Assembly: GCF_024508665.1 (NCBI RefSeq) | Contig: NZ_JANINP010000007.1 | Span: 930,001-994,000 of the forward strand | DNA from: Sphingomonas sp. | GTDB taxonomy: Bacteria; Pseudomonadota; Alphaproteobacteria; Sphingomonadales; Sphingomonadaceae | Direction of reading: 5' to 3' | Length of the DNA stretch: 64,000 bases | Shown: in pieces, positions 17,131-26,148 of the stretch | How the letters are laid out: every line of letters begins with the position of its first letter | Position numbering within the stretch: position 1 is the first letter of the stretch | Translations under genes and position numbers: made by a program | Notes under the pieces: model-generated | Told to the model about the DNA's origin: nothing | Database searches by the model: none | The model's input: only the letters and a program-made list of their open reading frames with translations

Positions 17131-18306
17131 ATGCAATCCAGGTCCGGACCGCCCGCGTGGCGCGCGTCGCGGCGCACGATCGTCGCCGGCCTGGCCGTCG
17201 GGGTTGCGATGGGAAAAGAGGCCGCATGGGCGGCCGGGGGAGGATCGATGCCGGGTTTCGCTTATGTCGGGTGCCGTACCAGCCGCGAGCGCAACGCGCG
17301 GGGCGACGGCATTTCGGTCTATCGGATCGGCGCGGACGGCGGCTGGACGCGCGTCCAATTGGTCGGCGACCTGGTCAATCCATCCTATCTCGCCTTCGAT
17401 CGCAGCTGCAGTTTCCTCTATACCGTCCATGGCGACGGCAGCGAGGCGAGCGCGTTCCGGATCGATCCGGAGTCGGGCCAGCTGAGCTTTCTCAACCGGG
17501 TATCGACCGGCGGCCGCAACCCGGTGCATCTGATGCCCGATCCGACCAACCGCTTCATGGTGGTCGCCAACCATATCGTTGCCGACGGGGTGAAATCGGG
17601 CATCGCCAGCCTGCCGATCCATGAGGACGGGCGGCTTGGCGCGCCGGTCGATGTCGTGCCATTCGACGGCAAGATCGGCCCGCACCGCGTCGAGCAGCCC
17701 TTTCCCAAGCCGCATCAGGTCGAATTCGATCCGAGCGGCCGGTTCATCGTCGTGCCGGACAAGGGCTGCGACCGCGTATTGGTCTTCACCATCGACGCGG
17801 CGGGCAAGCTGCATCAGGCGGCCGAAACGCCGGCGCGCGAGACGTCGGGACCGCGCCACGTCGCCTTCCATCCGACCGTGCCCTACGCTTATGTCGTCAA
17901 CGAGCTCGATTCGACCGTCGTCGCCTATCGGTTCGATCGCCAATCGGGCGCGCTCACCCCGTTCCAGATCGTCTCGGCGCTGTCGGAGGATTTCACCGGC
18001 AACAGCCGCGGCTCGGAAATCGCGGTGTCGCGCGACGGGCGCTATCTCTACGCATCCAACCGTGGAGCGGACACCGTCGCGACATTCGCGATCGACCGCG
18101 CCAACGGGCGGCTGGAGTGGCGGGGCTCGGTCCCCGCCGGCGGCAGGACGCCGCGCTTCTTCGCGCTGAAGGGTGACGCGATGTTCGTCGCCAACGAGGA
18201 GGGGCACAATATCGTGCGCTTCGCGATCCGGGTGGACGGCAGGCCGCGCGATCCGGTGGTGGTGGCGGAAACGGGAAGTCCGACGTCGATCGTGTTTGGC
18301 GGCTGA
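17131..18306 (+). CDS. Beta-propeller lactonase-family protein, exported by Tat
   Basis: 391 residues. The N-terminus 'ASRRTIVAGLAVG' looks like a twin-arginine signal. The mature part repeats a blade motif ('NPSYLAFDRSCSFLYTV', 'NPVHLMPDPTNRFMVVAN', 'KPHQVEFDPSGRFIVVPD', 'GPRHVAFHPTVPYAYVVN', 'EIAVSRDGRYLYASN', 'TPRFFALKGDAMFVAN') typical of the seven-bladed 6-phosphogluconolactonase/carboxymuconate-cyclase group. A periplasmic lactonase or sugar-lactone hydrolase is the most likely role. It is divergent from the MFS-aconitase pair and next to a tannase-like enzyme, so an aromatic-acid or lactone substrate is plausible. The exact reaction is open. Confidence 0.82.
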   Translation: MQSRSGPPAWRASRRTIVAGLAVGVAMGKEAAWAAGGGSMPGFAYVGCRTSRERNARGDGISVYRIGADGGWTRVQLVGDLVNPSYLAFDRSCSFLYTVHGDGSEASAFRIDPESGQLSFLNRVSTGGRNPVHLMPDPTNRFMVVANHIVADGVKSGIASLPIHEDGRLGAPVDVVPFDGKIGPHRVEQPFPKPHQVEFDPSGRFIVVPDKGCDRVLVFTIDAAGKLHQAAETPARETSGPRHVAFHPTVPYAYVVNELDSTVVAYRFDRQSGALTPFQIVSALSEDFTGNSRGSEIAVSRDGRYLYASNRGADTVATFAIDRANGRLEWRGSVPAGGRTPRFFALKGDAMFVANEEGHNIVRFAIRVDGRPRDPVVVAETGSPTSIVFGG

Positions 18307-18401
18307 CCGCACCTCTGCAGTCGTCATCCCCGCGGAATTCTCCCGCCACCCGAGCGCACCTCCCGTCGTGCCAGCGCACCTCCCGTCACCCCACCGAAAG
18401 A

Positions 18402-18517
18402 ACATCGGGTTGAGCATGCCCCGCATGCTCAAGGATCGTCCGGGGGACGATCCGACCCGATGTTGGTCTCTGGCGATGACGCGATGCCGCTTGAGATCCC
18501 AGCTTTCGCTGGGATGA
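18402..18517. repeat. Nested palindromes forming a predicted three-way junction, plus a following hairpin
   Basis: Outer arms ACATCGGG (18402) and CCCGATGT (18456) enclose two hairpins: TTGAGCATGC/GCATGCTCAA (18410-18432) and GGATCGTCC/GGACGATCC (18433-18453). A separate hairpin ATCCCAGC-TTTC-GCTGGGAT follows at 18496-18515. It lies between two converging genes, and it could terminate transcription or protect mRNA ends. The form suggests a mobile palindromic repeat family. Confidence 0.6.
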
Positions 18518-18585
18518 CGAATTGGGAAAATGGATCGCCCTAGAAGAACGCCATATTCAAGTTCACCTGTGGAACGTCTCCGCCG

Positions 18586-20271
18586 TCAGGGAGCGCGACT
18601 TGCCGCTGACGGCACCGCGCAGACGAAGCTCGACGCCAGCTTGCTATCCCCGCCGCGATAGAGCGGCGCTTTCGGCCAGGCGCAGATCGGGCGCTGGAAT
18701 GCGATCGCGCGCTTGGCGGTCGGCGTGTCGTCGCTGCCCGCGGCATAGCGCGTGGCGATCAGGCTCTGCGGCGCGCGGGCCTTCTCGACCCAGGCGTAGA
18801 GGGCCAGCGTCATGTCATGTTCCGGGTCGCGCACCGGCGGTGTGGAATCGCGCGTCGCGGTCGAGAAATTGGTTGCGCCGGGGCCGCCCGCGCAATGGTC
18901 CATGCCGGGGACCATGAACAGGCGCGCGAAGGCCTGCGTCGCGGCGAGCCCGCCGGCGCGCGCCTCGACCGCGCGGTAATAGTTGATCGCCTCGAGCGGG
19001 GTGCCGACCGGATCCTGCCAGCCCATGAACATGATGAGCTTGCCGCCGGCGCGGGCGAAGGGCGAGAGGTTGGGATCGTTGGCGTCGAAGATCGGGCCCA
19101 GCCGCGCGCGCATCGTGTCGACGTCGCTGCCCCAGTTGAAGCTCCACCAATTCCAGTCGGGATTGTCGAACACCCAATATTTGAACATGTCGGCGCGCGA
19201 CGGCTCGGCCGGATTGTCGGATTCGGACCAATAGCCGCTCCACCCGGGATGCTTGTCGCCGGGGCCCGACATCACGCCTTCGGTGCCGACCGGATAGCCG
19301 GGATAGATCGCCTTGCCGGTGCGGGCGTCGCGCGGGCCGGCATAGATCTTGTCGGCCGCGGCGACCTGTTCCGGGGTCAGGCAGGAGCCGGCTGACGCGC
19401 CGGGCCGGCACAGCAATTGCGCCGGCTTGAACCCGCATTGCCGCGGGTCGGCGATCACCCCGTCCTCGACGCCGTCGAGTTTGTCGCACGCCGCGACCGC
19501 CGCGCGGTTGATCAGCAACAGGTCGCCGACCGACAGGATCGGGTGGCGGTCGTCGCCCGGGCGGTGATTGGCGAGATAGTTCCACAGGAACGACATGGTC
19601 AGGCTGGTGCGGTTGTTGCCCGGCGCGCCGGCGATGATGCCGTCGAAATCATGCGGATAGCGTTGCGCGGAGGCGAGCCCCTGATAGCCGCCGGTCGAAC
19701 AGCCGCTGAAATAGGACCAGCGCGCCGCGCGGCTGTAATAGGCTCGGGTGATCGCCTTGGCCGCGACGACCGATTCATGGACCGCGCGATAGCCGAAATC
19801 CTTGATCTTCTCCGGATTCCTCCAGCCGAACTTGAGGTCGGTGCCGCTGTGCCCGGTATCGGTGCCCACCGCGACGTCGCCATCGTCGAGCCGCGGGATC
19901 ATCTGCTTGTACTGCATGTTCGATACGTAGGCGCCGTTGCCGATCATATGCAGGCGACCCGACCAATCGCGCTTCGCCGGCAGCCAGATTTCGAACCCGA
20001 TCTCCGATCCGCGAACCGGACGGCTGACTCCGCGCACGCGGCAAAAGGGCTTGAGACCGGTATAAGTGCGCGGCGCGCGCTCGACGACCATGTCCTCGGT
20101 GAAACTGCCGTCGACCGGCGTTGCGACCAGGATCCGGACATGAGGGATGGCCAGTTTCTTGAGTGCGGCACAGGCATCGGGCGCGGCCTGCGCCGCCGGC
20201 GCCAGCGCGATCGTCGCCGCCGATGCCGACAAGGCCGCCGCCAAGCGTTGAACCGTCCGACGTGCGACCAT
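18586..20271 (-). CDS. Tannase/feruloyl-esterase-family secreted esterase
   Basis: 561 residues from ATG 20271, chosen for the GGGAG ribosome site 7 bp upstream; an upstream in-frame ATG at 20295 is less likely. A Sec signal ends at AQAA. The nucleophile elbow is 'SGCSTGGYQG' with S192, and the C-terminal 'GMDHCAGG' gives the catalytic His next to a Cys. Together these form the CS-D-HC motif of this family, where a disulfide joins the residues beside Ser and His. The family hydrolyses gallate, ferulate or terephthalate-type esters (tannase, FaeB, MHETase). It is presumably periplasmic. The neighbouring cyclodeaminase-family gene is divergent. Confidence 0.88.
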   Translation of the reverse strand: MVARRTVQRLAAALSASAATIALAPAAQAAPDACAALKKLAIPHVRILVATPVDGSFTEDMVVERAPRTYTGLKPFCRVRGVSRPVRGSEIGFEIWLPAKRDWSGRLHMIGNGAYVSNMQYKQMIPRLDDGDVAVGTDTGHSGTDLKFGWRNPEKIKDFGYRAVHESVVAAKAITRAYYSRAARWSYFSGCSTGGYQGLASAQRYPHDFDGIIAGAPGNNRTSLTMSFLWNYLANHRPGDDRHPILSVGDLLLINRAAVAACDKLDGVEDGVIADPRQCGFKPAQLLCRPGASAGSCLTPEQVAAADKIYAGPRDARTGKAIYPGYPVGTEGVMSGPGDKHPGWSGYWSESDNPAEPSRADMFKYWVFDNPDWNWWSFNWGSDVDTMRARLGPIFDANDPNLSPFARAGGKLIMFMGWQDPVGTPLEAINYYRAVEARAGGLAATQAFARLFMVPGMDHCAGGPGATNFSTATRDSTPPVRDPEHDMTLALYAWVEKARAPQSLIATRYAAGSDDTPTAKRAIAFQRPICAWPKAPLYRGGDSKLASSFVCAVPSAASRAP

Positions 20272-20354
20272 GTTTATCTCCCTAGAGGCTGGCAATCGCC
20301 AGAATGTCTCCTTATGATCGAAAAAACAATATCAAACACGAGGTGGACGCCTTT

Positions 20355-21275
20355 ATGCGGATTTTCACGCGCGAGGAGATCGTGGCGGCACTCGACGAGA
20401 CGGCGGCGCTGGCCGCGGTCGAGCGCGCGATCGTCGCCTTCGCGGCGGGCCAGGCGCAGAGCGGCGATGCCGGGCATTTCAGCTTTCCCGCGCCGGGCGA
20501 CGCGCATGTGAAGGTCGCGCATCTGGCCGGTGAGGACGTGTTCGCGCTCAAGGTGTCGGCGAGCTTTTACGGCAATCCGGCCAAGGGGCTGTCGTCGAGC
20601 CAGGGCTTTTCGGCGGTGATGAGCGCGACGACGGGCGAGGCGCTGGCGCTGTTCGCCGATGGCGGCTGGCTGACCGATGTGCGCACCGCGATGGCCGGAG
20701 CGATCGCGGCGCGGGCGATCGGCTATGAGGGCGGTACGCTGGGGATCGTCGGCGCCGGCATCCAGGCGCGGATGCAGGCCGAGATGATCCGCCGCCATCT
20801 CGGCGCCGATCGCGTGCTGATCTGGGGCCGCGACCCGGCCAAGGCGCGGGCATTGGCGGTCGAGATCGGCGGCGAGGCGTACGGCGAGTTGGCCGATCTG
20901 GTGCGTGCGTCCGACCTTGTGGTCACGACGACGCCGTCGACCGAATGGCTAATCGACGATGCATGGGTGCAACCCGGCACGCGGATCGTCGCGGTGGGAT
21001 CGGACGGCGGCGGCAAGCGCGAGCTCGACCCGCGCATTCTTGGCCGCGCGACCGTGATCGCGGACTCAGTCGATAAATGTCTGGAGAATGGCGAGGCGGG
21101 CTGGGCGGTCCGTAGCGGGCTGCTTGCCGCCGATGCTCTTGTCCCGCTCGGTGCGTTGCTCGCCGAACCGCGGGTTTTCGCGGCGGACGTGATCGTCGTC
21201 GCCGATCTGACCGGATTGCCGGTTCAGGACGCGGCGATCGCCGGCGCGGTCTGGCGCGCGCTCGCTTCCAGCTAG
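20355..21275 (+). CDS. Ornithine cyclodeaminase/mu-crystallin-family protein (copy 1)
   Basis: 306 residues from ATG 20355, set by GAGGTGG 8 bp upstream; an in-frame ATG at 20304 is rejected. The Rossmann motif 'LGIVGAGIQARMQAEMI' and the NAD-binding 'VVTTTPSTEWLI' and 'VGSDGGGKREL' mark the OCD family, which includes ornithine cyclodeaminase, ketimine reductases, alanine dehydrogenase and opine-type synthases. It lacks the 'NAVGGDCPGKTEL' signature of true ornithine cyclodeaminase seen in the copy at 54289, so its substrate differs. It starts divergently from the tannase-like gene within a 23-kb catabolic neighbourhood. Confidence 0.85.
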   Translation: MRIFTREEIVAALDETAALAAVERAIVAFAAGQAQSGDAGHFSFPAPGDAHVKVAHLAGEDVFALKVSASFYGNPAKGLSSSQGFSAVMSATTGEALALFADGGWLTDVRTAMAGAIAARAIGYEGGTLGIVGAGIQARMQAEMIRRHLGADRVLIWGRDPAKARALAVEIGGEAYGELADLVRASDLVVTTTPSTEWLIDDAWVQPGTRIVAVGSDGGGKRELDPRILGRATVIADSVDKCLENGEAGWAVRSGLLAADALVPLGALLAEPRVFAADVIVVADLTGLPVQDAAIAGAVWRALASS

Positions 21276-21349
21276 GTCGTTAGTTCATAAACGGGAACGT
21301 CCGAATGTGGGTGGGAAGCGTCAAGGCAGCTTTCGAGCGGTGTGATCGA

Positions 21350-21715
21350 TTAAGGGACATGAACCGACATGATTTCCACCGTAAGCGGTTCGGTGTCGTG
21401 GAGCTTGGCGTGAAGTGTGAGATCGCTCACGTCCTCGCCCTCGGTCGTCAAATCGACCAGCATCTGCCAATATTCGCCCATCCAACGGTAGACCGCATAT
21501 TCCCACGTGGACGGGTTTAGGGGGGCCAATTTGTCTCCGTAAGCCGTCACACTGTCGGCAATTGCTTTCGCCGTCAAAGGATCAACCTCGCGCACACCCC
21601 TGATCGCGTGATCGCGCAGGAAATAATCTCCGACCGCGAAGGCGGCTGCGACTTCATGGAAAGTGGCACGTAGCTCCGACGGCACGGCATGTTCGTCGTC
21701 GTCTTTTGCCAGCAT
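21350..21715 (-). CDS. Small conserved-looking hypothetical protein
   Basis: About 121 residues, cytosolic and acidic, with 'STWEYAVYRWMGEYWQMLVDLTTEGEDVSDL' character in its second half (aromatic then acidic). No catalytic motif is seen and no family is assigned with confidence. GTG 21721 is an alternative start, with GAGGG nearby serving either. It converges on the OCD-family gene, 75 bp apart. Composition is slightly lower in GC than in neighbours. Confidence 0.55.
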   Translation of the reverse strand: MLAKDDDEHAVPSELRATFHEVAAAFAVGDYFLRDHAIRGVREVDPLTAKAIADSVTAYGDKLAPLNPSTWEYAVYRWMGEYWQMLVDLTTEGEDVSDLTLHAKLHDTEPLTVEIMSVHVP

Positions 21716-21829
21716 ACCCACTTAGCCCTCCGTCCGCTCGCGGCAGACCTGCATCGGCGCATCAACGGCGGCAAGTGGGTCGGTTCCCGACTGGCCGCTT
21801 TCATGTGTCTACGGCCAAGTACGAAGTAA

Positions 21830-21934
21830 TCCCACCCCGGCGAAGGCCGGGGCCCAGCTGCGGCGTACTCGTAGCGGCAGGATGCCGGCGCCAATTTCAT
21901 CGATACTGCGCCCCGGCCTTCGCCGGGGTGGGGC
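21830..21934. repeat. Paired facing palindromes (BIME-like)
   Basis: CCCCGG-CGAAGG-CCGGGG (about 21835-21852) and its mirror CCCCGGCCTTCGCCGGGG (about 21911-21927) face each other across some 58 bases. The element sits between the small hypothetical gene and the 3' end of the MHS carrier gene, which suits an mRNA-end or terminator role. Confidence 0.6.
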
Positions 21935-21949
21935 TTTTATTCTGTTGGA

Positions 21950-23242
21950 TCAAACGCTCGCGTAACGCCGGCTATACAACGCCGCCGCCAGGCTGATCGC
22001 CGCGATCGCGGTCAGCCATACGCCGGGCATCGCCAGATTACCCGTCGCCGAGATCAGCGCGGTCACCACGAACGGGGTGAACCCGCCGATTGCGGTGGCC
22101 AGGCTGTAGGCCAGGCTGAACCCGGAGGCGCCGGCTTCCTCGGGCACGATCTCGGTCAGGTGGACGACCATCGCGGAATTGTAGCTGGCGTAGATCGCCG
22201 ACAGCCACAGTTCGACGACCAGCAATTTGGTCACGCTCGGATCGGACGCGAGCCAGGCCATCGCCGGATAGGCGGTCACGATCGCCAGGACGGTGCAGGC
22301 GATCAGGATCGGCAGGCGTCCGATACGGTCTGACAAGGCGCCCATCAGCGGCAGCCAGATCAGGTTGGACAGGCCGACCCCGGCGGTGATCAAAAGGTTG
22401 GCGCGCTCGGGCAGATGGAGCAATTTGCCGAAGGTCGGGGTGTAGGCGGTGATCATGTAGAAGCTGACCGTGGTCATCAGCACCAGCGCCATACCGGTCA
22501 GCACGCGGGCGCGCGCGATCCACAAATGCCCCATGATCTGACGCATCGTCGGCCGCGTCGTGCGCGCGGCGAACAGGTCGGTTTCGCGCAAATGGCGGCG
22601 CATCAGGAACAGCAAGGGGATGATCAGGCAGCCCAGCCCGAGCGGGATGCGCCAGCCCCAGGCGGCGAGCTGGTCGACGCTCAAGGTCATGCCCAGCACA
22701 ACGCCGATCATCGCGGCGAAGACGACCGCGACCTGTTGCGAGGCCGATTGCCACGACACGTAGAAGCCTTTTTTCCCCGGCGGCGCGATCTCGGCGAGAT
22801 AGACCGAGACGTTGCCGAGCTCCGCACCGGCCGAAAAGCCCTGAAGCAGGCGTCCGAACAGGACGAAGAGCGGGGCGGCGATGCCGATCGCGGCATAACC
22901 GGGCGTGAAGGCGATGGTCGCGATTCCGACGCTCATCAGGGCGAGCGTGACGATCAACCCGGCGCGGCGGCCATGATGGTCGGTATAGGCGCCGAGGACG
23001 ATCGCGCCCAAGGGCCGCATCAGGAAGCCGACGCCGAACGTCGCCAGCGCCTTGAGCAGCGTGCCCAGTTCCGAACTGCCGGGGAAATAGGCCGATCCGA
23101 TGGCGGCGGCGAAATAGCCGAACACCATGAAATCGTACATCTCGATGAAATTGCCGCTGGCGACGCGCAGCACGTCCATCGCGCGGCCGGAACGCGGTGC
23201 CGAGTCGGTTACGGCCGTGGCCGGGCGTGGCGTGGTCGGCAT
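21950..23242 (-). CDS. MHS-family MFS carrier, citrate/tricarballylate type
   Basis: 430 residues from ATG 23242, preceded by GGAAGGGGA; an upstream in-frame start at 23317 lacks support. Twelve helices are predicted. The segments 'SGNFIEMYDFMVFGYFAAAIG', 'FLMRPLGAIVLGAYTDHHGRR', 'LLQGFSAGAELG' and 'GFYVSWQSASQQVAV' closely follow the CitA/TcuC proton symporters for citrate and tricarballylate. It is divergent from the C45-family gene. With the aconitase paralogue 6 kb away it suggests that a tricarboxylic acid is handled by this neighbourhood. Confidence 0.85.
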   Translation of the reverse strand: MPTTPRPATAVTDSAPRSGRAMDVLRVASGNFIEMYDFMVFGYFAAAIGSAYFPGSSELGTLLKALATFGVGFLMRPLGAIVLGAYTDHHGRRAGLIVTLALMSVGIATIAFTPGYAAIGIAAPLFVLFGRLLQGFSAGAELGNVSVYLAEIAPPGKKGFYVSWQSASQQVAVVFAAMIGVVLGMTLSVDQLAAWGWRIPLGLGCLIIPLLFLMRRHLRETDLFAARTTRPTMRQIMGHLWIARARVLTGMALVLMTTVSFYMITAYTPTFGKLLHLPERANLLITAGVGLSNLIWLPLMGALSDRIGRLPILIACTVLAIVTAYPAMAWLASDPSVTKLLVVELWLSAIYASYNSAMVVHLTEIVPEEAGASGFSLAYSLATAIGGFTPFVVTALISATGNLAMPGVWLTAIAAISLAAALYSRRYASV

Positions 23243-23408
23243 GCAATTCCCCTTCCGTCGCGGCGCTGTCGGTCGCGCGCCTGATCTCCGCCTAGCCGGA
23301 TTGTCGCCAAAATGCACGCAGATTTACGCATAATGCATTTTTGTCTTTTTAAACTCAGCAAGACAGTGCTACCGGTCGCTGCAACGACAAATCGGGGGAT
23401 GCCGATCG

Positions 23409-24560
23409 ATGACCAATGCTTGCCGTCTTCTCGAAATCTGGGGAAGCCCCCGGGATCGCGGCATTCGCTATGGGGAAGGCGCGGCTGTCGAGATCCGGCG
23501 TGGAACCTCGCATTATATCAACCAGATGGGAAGCCTCGGCCTGTCCGAGGCGGCGCTGGGCGATCTGGTCGAAGCCTATCTGCCGATCATCGCCGATTTC
23601 GACGCCGACCATGTCGAGGAAATGCGCGGCATCGCGGAGGGCGCGGACCTGCCGCTGTCGCACATCGTGCTGATGAACGCGCGGACCGAGCTGTTGAAGC
23701 TGGCCAAGGAGCCGGTGCTGCGCGCCGGGCTGCTCGCCGAACGCGCGTCCGAGGGATGCACGACGATCATCGTCCAGCCCGAGCGCGCGCCCGACAATGT
23801 GCTGATCCATGGGCATAATTGGGACTGGAAATCGTCCTGCGCCGATGCGTGCATCATCCTGCGCATCCGCAACGACGACGGTCCCGACATGCTGACCTTT
23901 ACCGAAGCGGGCGGATTGGCGCGGTTCGGATTCAACAGCATCGGCGTCGCGATCACCGGCAATTATCTGGAATGCGAGCGCGACTATCGCAATCTGGGTG
24001 TTCCGCTGGCGCTGATCCGGCGCAAGGTGCTGCAGCAGGACAATCCCTCGCTGGCGTTCGGCGCGGCCTATGCCACGCCCAAATCGGCGTCGAACAATAT
24101 CGCGATCAGCCACGCGCCGACCGGGATCGTCCACGACCTGGAATGCGCGCCGGACGAGACTTTCGTGGTAGAGCCGCGCGATGGCCTGCTCGTCCATAGC
24201 AACCATTGGCTCAGCCCCGTCGGGCTGGCGAAATTGCGCGAAACCGGCATTCCGGATTCGCCGTGCAGCTATTGGCGGCAGCAGCGCGCCGAGCGGTTGC
24301 TGGCGCCGCACCGCCGGATCGGGCTCAACGAGGTGCGAGAGGTATTGCTCGATACCGCCGGCGCGCCGCTGTCGATCTGCGTCCCGCCGCGGGCGTCATC
24401 GGTCACCGGACACACCGCGACCGTGGCGTCGTTCCTGATGCGGCCTTCACTGGGCGAGATGCAGGTGGCGATGATGCCGCATGCCGGCGCGGACTATGTC
24501 CGCTACACGCTCGCCGCCGACGCCGCGGCCGATGCGCGGCGACCGACCGCCGATGCGTAA
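23409..24560 (+). CDS. C45-family self-processing amidase/acyltransferase (NTN hydrolase)
   Basis: 383 residues. It resembles acyl-CoA:6-aminopenicillanic-acid acyltransferase (C45). The expected autocleavage Gly-Cys pair is G116-C117 in 'SEGCTTIIVQP', followed by 'LIHGHNWDW', 'TEAGGLARFGFNSIGVAITGN' and a distal 'VHSNHW' typical of the fold. Once cleaved, the Cys becomes the N-terminal nucleophile for hydrolysis or transfer of an amide-linked acyl group. It is cytosolic (no signal). Its end overlaps the start of the ABC importer's binding protein by 8 bp, so it likely processes what that importer brings in. Bacterial members have mostly unknown substrates. Confidence 0.85.
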   Translation: MTNACRLLEIWGSPRDRGIRYGEGAAVEIRRGTSHYINQMGSLGLSEAALGDLVEAYLPIIADFDADHVEEMRGIAEGADLPLSHIVLMNARTELLKLAKEPVLRAGLLAERASEGCTTIIVQPERAPDNVLIHGHNWDWKSSCADACIILRIRNDDGPDMLTFTEAGGLARFGFNSIGVAITGNYLECERDYRNLGVPLALIRRKVLQQDNPSLAFGAAYATPKSASNNIAISHAPTGIVHDLECAPDETFVVEPRDGLLVHSNHWLSPVGLAKLRETGIPDSPCSYWRQQRAERLLAPHRRIGLNEVREVLLDTAGAPLSICVPPRASSVTGHTATVASFLMRPSLGEMQVAMMPHAGADYVRYTLAADAAADARRPTADA

Positions 24561-26148
24561 GACGATCGCCGGCCTGATCCTGATCGCGGCCGGCGTCGGA
24601 CTTGGCCTGGCGTTCCTGCATCCCAAGGCGCCGCCGCCGCCCGGATCGATACTGCGCGCGCGGCTCAATGCCGATATCGCCTCGTCCGATCCGGGAATGA
24701 AGCGCGACGCCAATACCGATGCGGTGCTCCTCCATGTCGTCGAGGGGCTGGTCGCTGTGCGCGAGGACGGATCGATCGCGCCGATGCTGGCGAGCGGCTG
24801 GACGGTATCGCCCGACGGACGGACCTATCGCTTCGCGCTGCGCCATGGCGTGCATTTCCACAATGGCGCGTTGCTGACCTCGGCCGACGTCAAATGGTCG
24901 CTCGACCGTTACCTCGCGCCGGGCAGTGCCTGGCGGTGCAAGCCCGACCTGAGCGCGAAGGGGATCGCCGCGGTGACCGCGGTCCGGACGCCCGATCCCG
25001 ACACGGTCGAGATCGTGCTCGACCGTCCGGCGCCTTTATTCCTGCCGACCCTGGCGCGGCTCGATTGCGGCAGCACCGGGATCAGCCATCGCGCCTCGAT
25101 CGGACCCGACGGCAAATGGCGCTACCCGATCGGCACCGGGCCGTTCCGCTGGGGCGAATGGCGGCACAACCAATATATCGATCTGGTCAAGTTTGACGGC
25201 TACCGGCCGCTGCCGGGCGGGACCGACGGCAATGCCGGGGGCAAGCACGCCCTGGTCGACCGCATCCGCTTTTCGGTGATCCCCGACGGCTCGGCGGCAA
25301 GCGCGGCATTGCTGCGCGGCAGCCTCGACGTGCTCGATGCATTGGCGCCCAACGAGCTCGGCACGATCGAGGGCGCGCCGGGCATAAAGCTCGATTCGGC
25401 GAAGTCGTCCGATTTCTACGGCATCCTGCTGCAGACCGGGAAACCGCCGCTTTACGACGTACGGCTGCGCCGGGCGCTGGCGCTCAGCCTCGACGTCGCC
25501 GCGCTGACGAGGGTGGTGACGCACGGCACCGGCGTGCCGGACAGCTCGCCGATCCCGGTGGTCAATGCCTTCCATGGGCCGGCCGAGCAGGTGCTGGTCA
25601 AGCGCGACCTCGCAACCGCGCGCGCTCTGGTCAGGGCGTCGGGCTATCGCGGCGAGCCGATCCAGTTGCTGACCAGCCACAGCCCGCCAGAAATGTATGA
25701 TGCCGCAATCCTGGTCCAGGCGATGGCGCGCGACGCCGGGATCAACGTCCAGGTGGTCAGTCTCGATTGGGCGACCCAGTTATCGCAATATTCGAGCGGC
25801 GACTATCAGGCGACGATGTTCGGTTTCTCTGCGCGGCTCGACCCGTCGCTGATGTACAATGTGCTGATCGGCGACCGCGCGGTCGACCCGCGCAAGGTGT
25901 GGAATTCTCCAGAGGCGATCGATTTGCTCCACCAGTCGGTGGTGACCGGCGATCGCGCCCAGCGCCAGCAGATCCTCGACACGCTGGAGGAGAAGTTCCG
26001 CGCCGATGTGCCGGCGATCGTGCTCTACAATACGCGGCGCGTGACGGCATTGCGCGCGCCGGTGACCGGCTATCGCAGCTGGGCGGCGCAGACGCAGCGG
26101 CTGTGGAATGTCGGGCTGGCCAATGCCGGACTGGGGGGTGCGCGATGA
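24553..26148 (+). CDS. ABC importer substrate-binding protein, family 5 (peptide/nickel/opine)
   Basis: 531 residues with an N-terminal hydrophobic segment (4-22) that may be signal or anchor. The SBP_bac_5 features are 'SSDPGMKRDANTDAVLLHVVEGL', 'FHNGALLTSADVKWSLDRYL', 'YPIGTGPFRWGEW' and 'RLRRALALSLDV'. It binds oligopeptides, nickel chelates, opines or similar ligands in the periplasm. ATG 24553 overlaps the C45 gene; the stop overlaps the permease start (ATGA, 26145). Downstream genes complete a five-component importer. Confidence 0.9.
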   Translation: MRKTIAGLILIAAGVGLGLAFLHPKAPPPPGSILRARLNADIASSDPGMKRDANTDAVLLHVVEGLVAVREDGSIAPMLASGWTVSPDGRTYRFALRHGVHFHNGALLTSADVKWSLDRYLAPGSAWRCKPDLSAKGIAAVTAVRTPDPDTVEIVLDRPAPLFLPTLARLDCGSTGISHRASIGPDGKWRYPIGTGPFRWGEWRHNQYIDLVKFDGYRPLPGGTDGNAGGKHALVDRIRFSVIPDGSAASAALLRGSLDVLDALAPNELGTIEGAPGIKLDSAKSSDFYGILLQTGKPPLYDVRLRRALALSLDVAALTRVVTHGTGVPDSSPIPVVNAFHGPAEQVLVKRDLATARALVRASGYRGEPIQLLTSHSPPEMYDAAILVQAMARDAGINVQVVSLDWATQLSQYSSGDYQATMFGFSARLDPSLMYNVLIGDRAVDPRKVWNSPEAIDLLHQSVVTGDRAQRQQILDTLEEKFRADVPAIVLYNTRRVTALRAPVTGYRSWAAQTQRLWNVGLANAGLGGAR

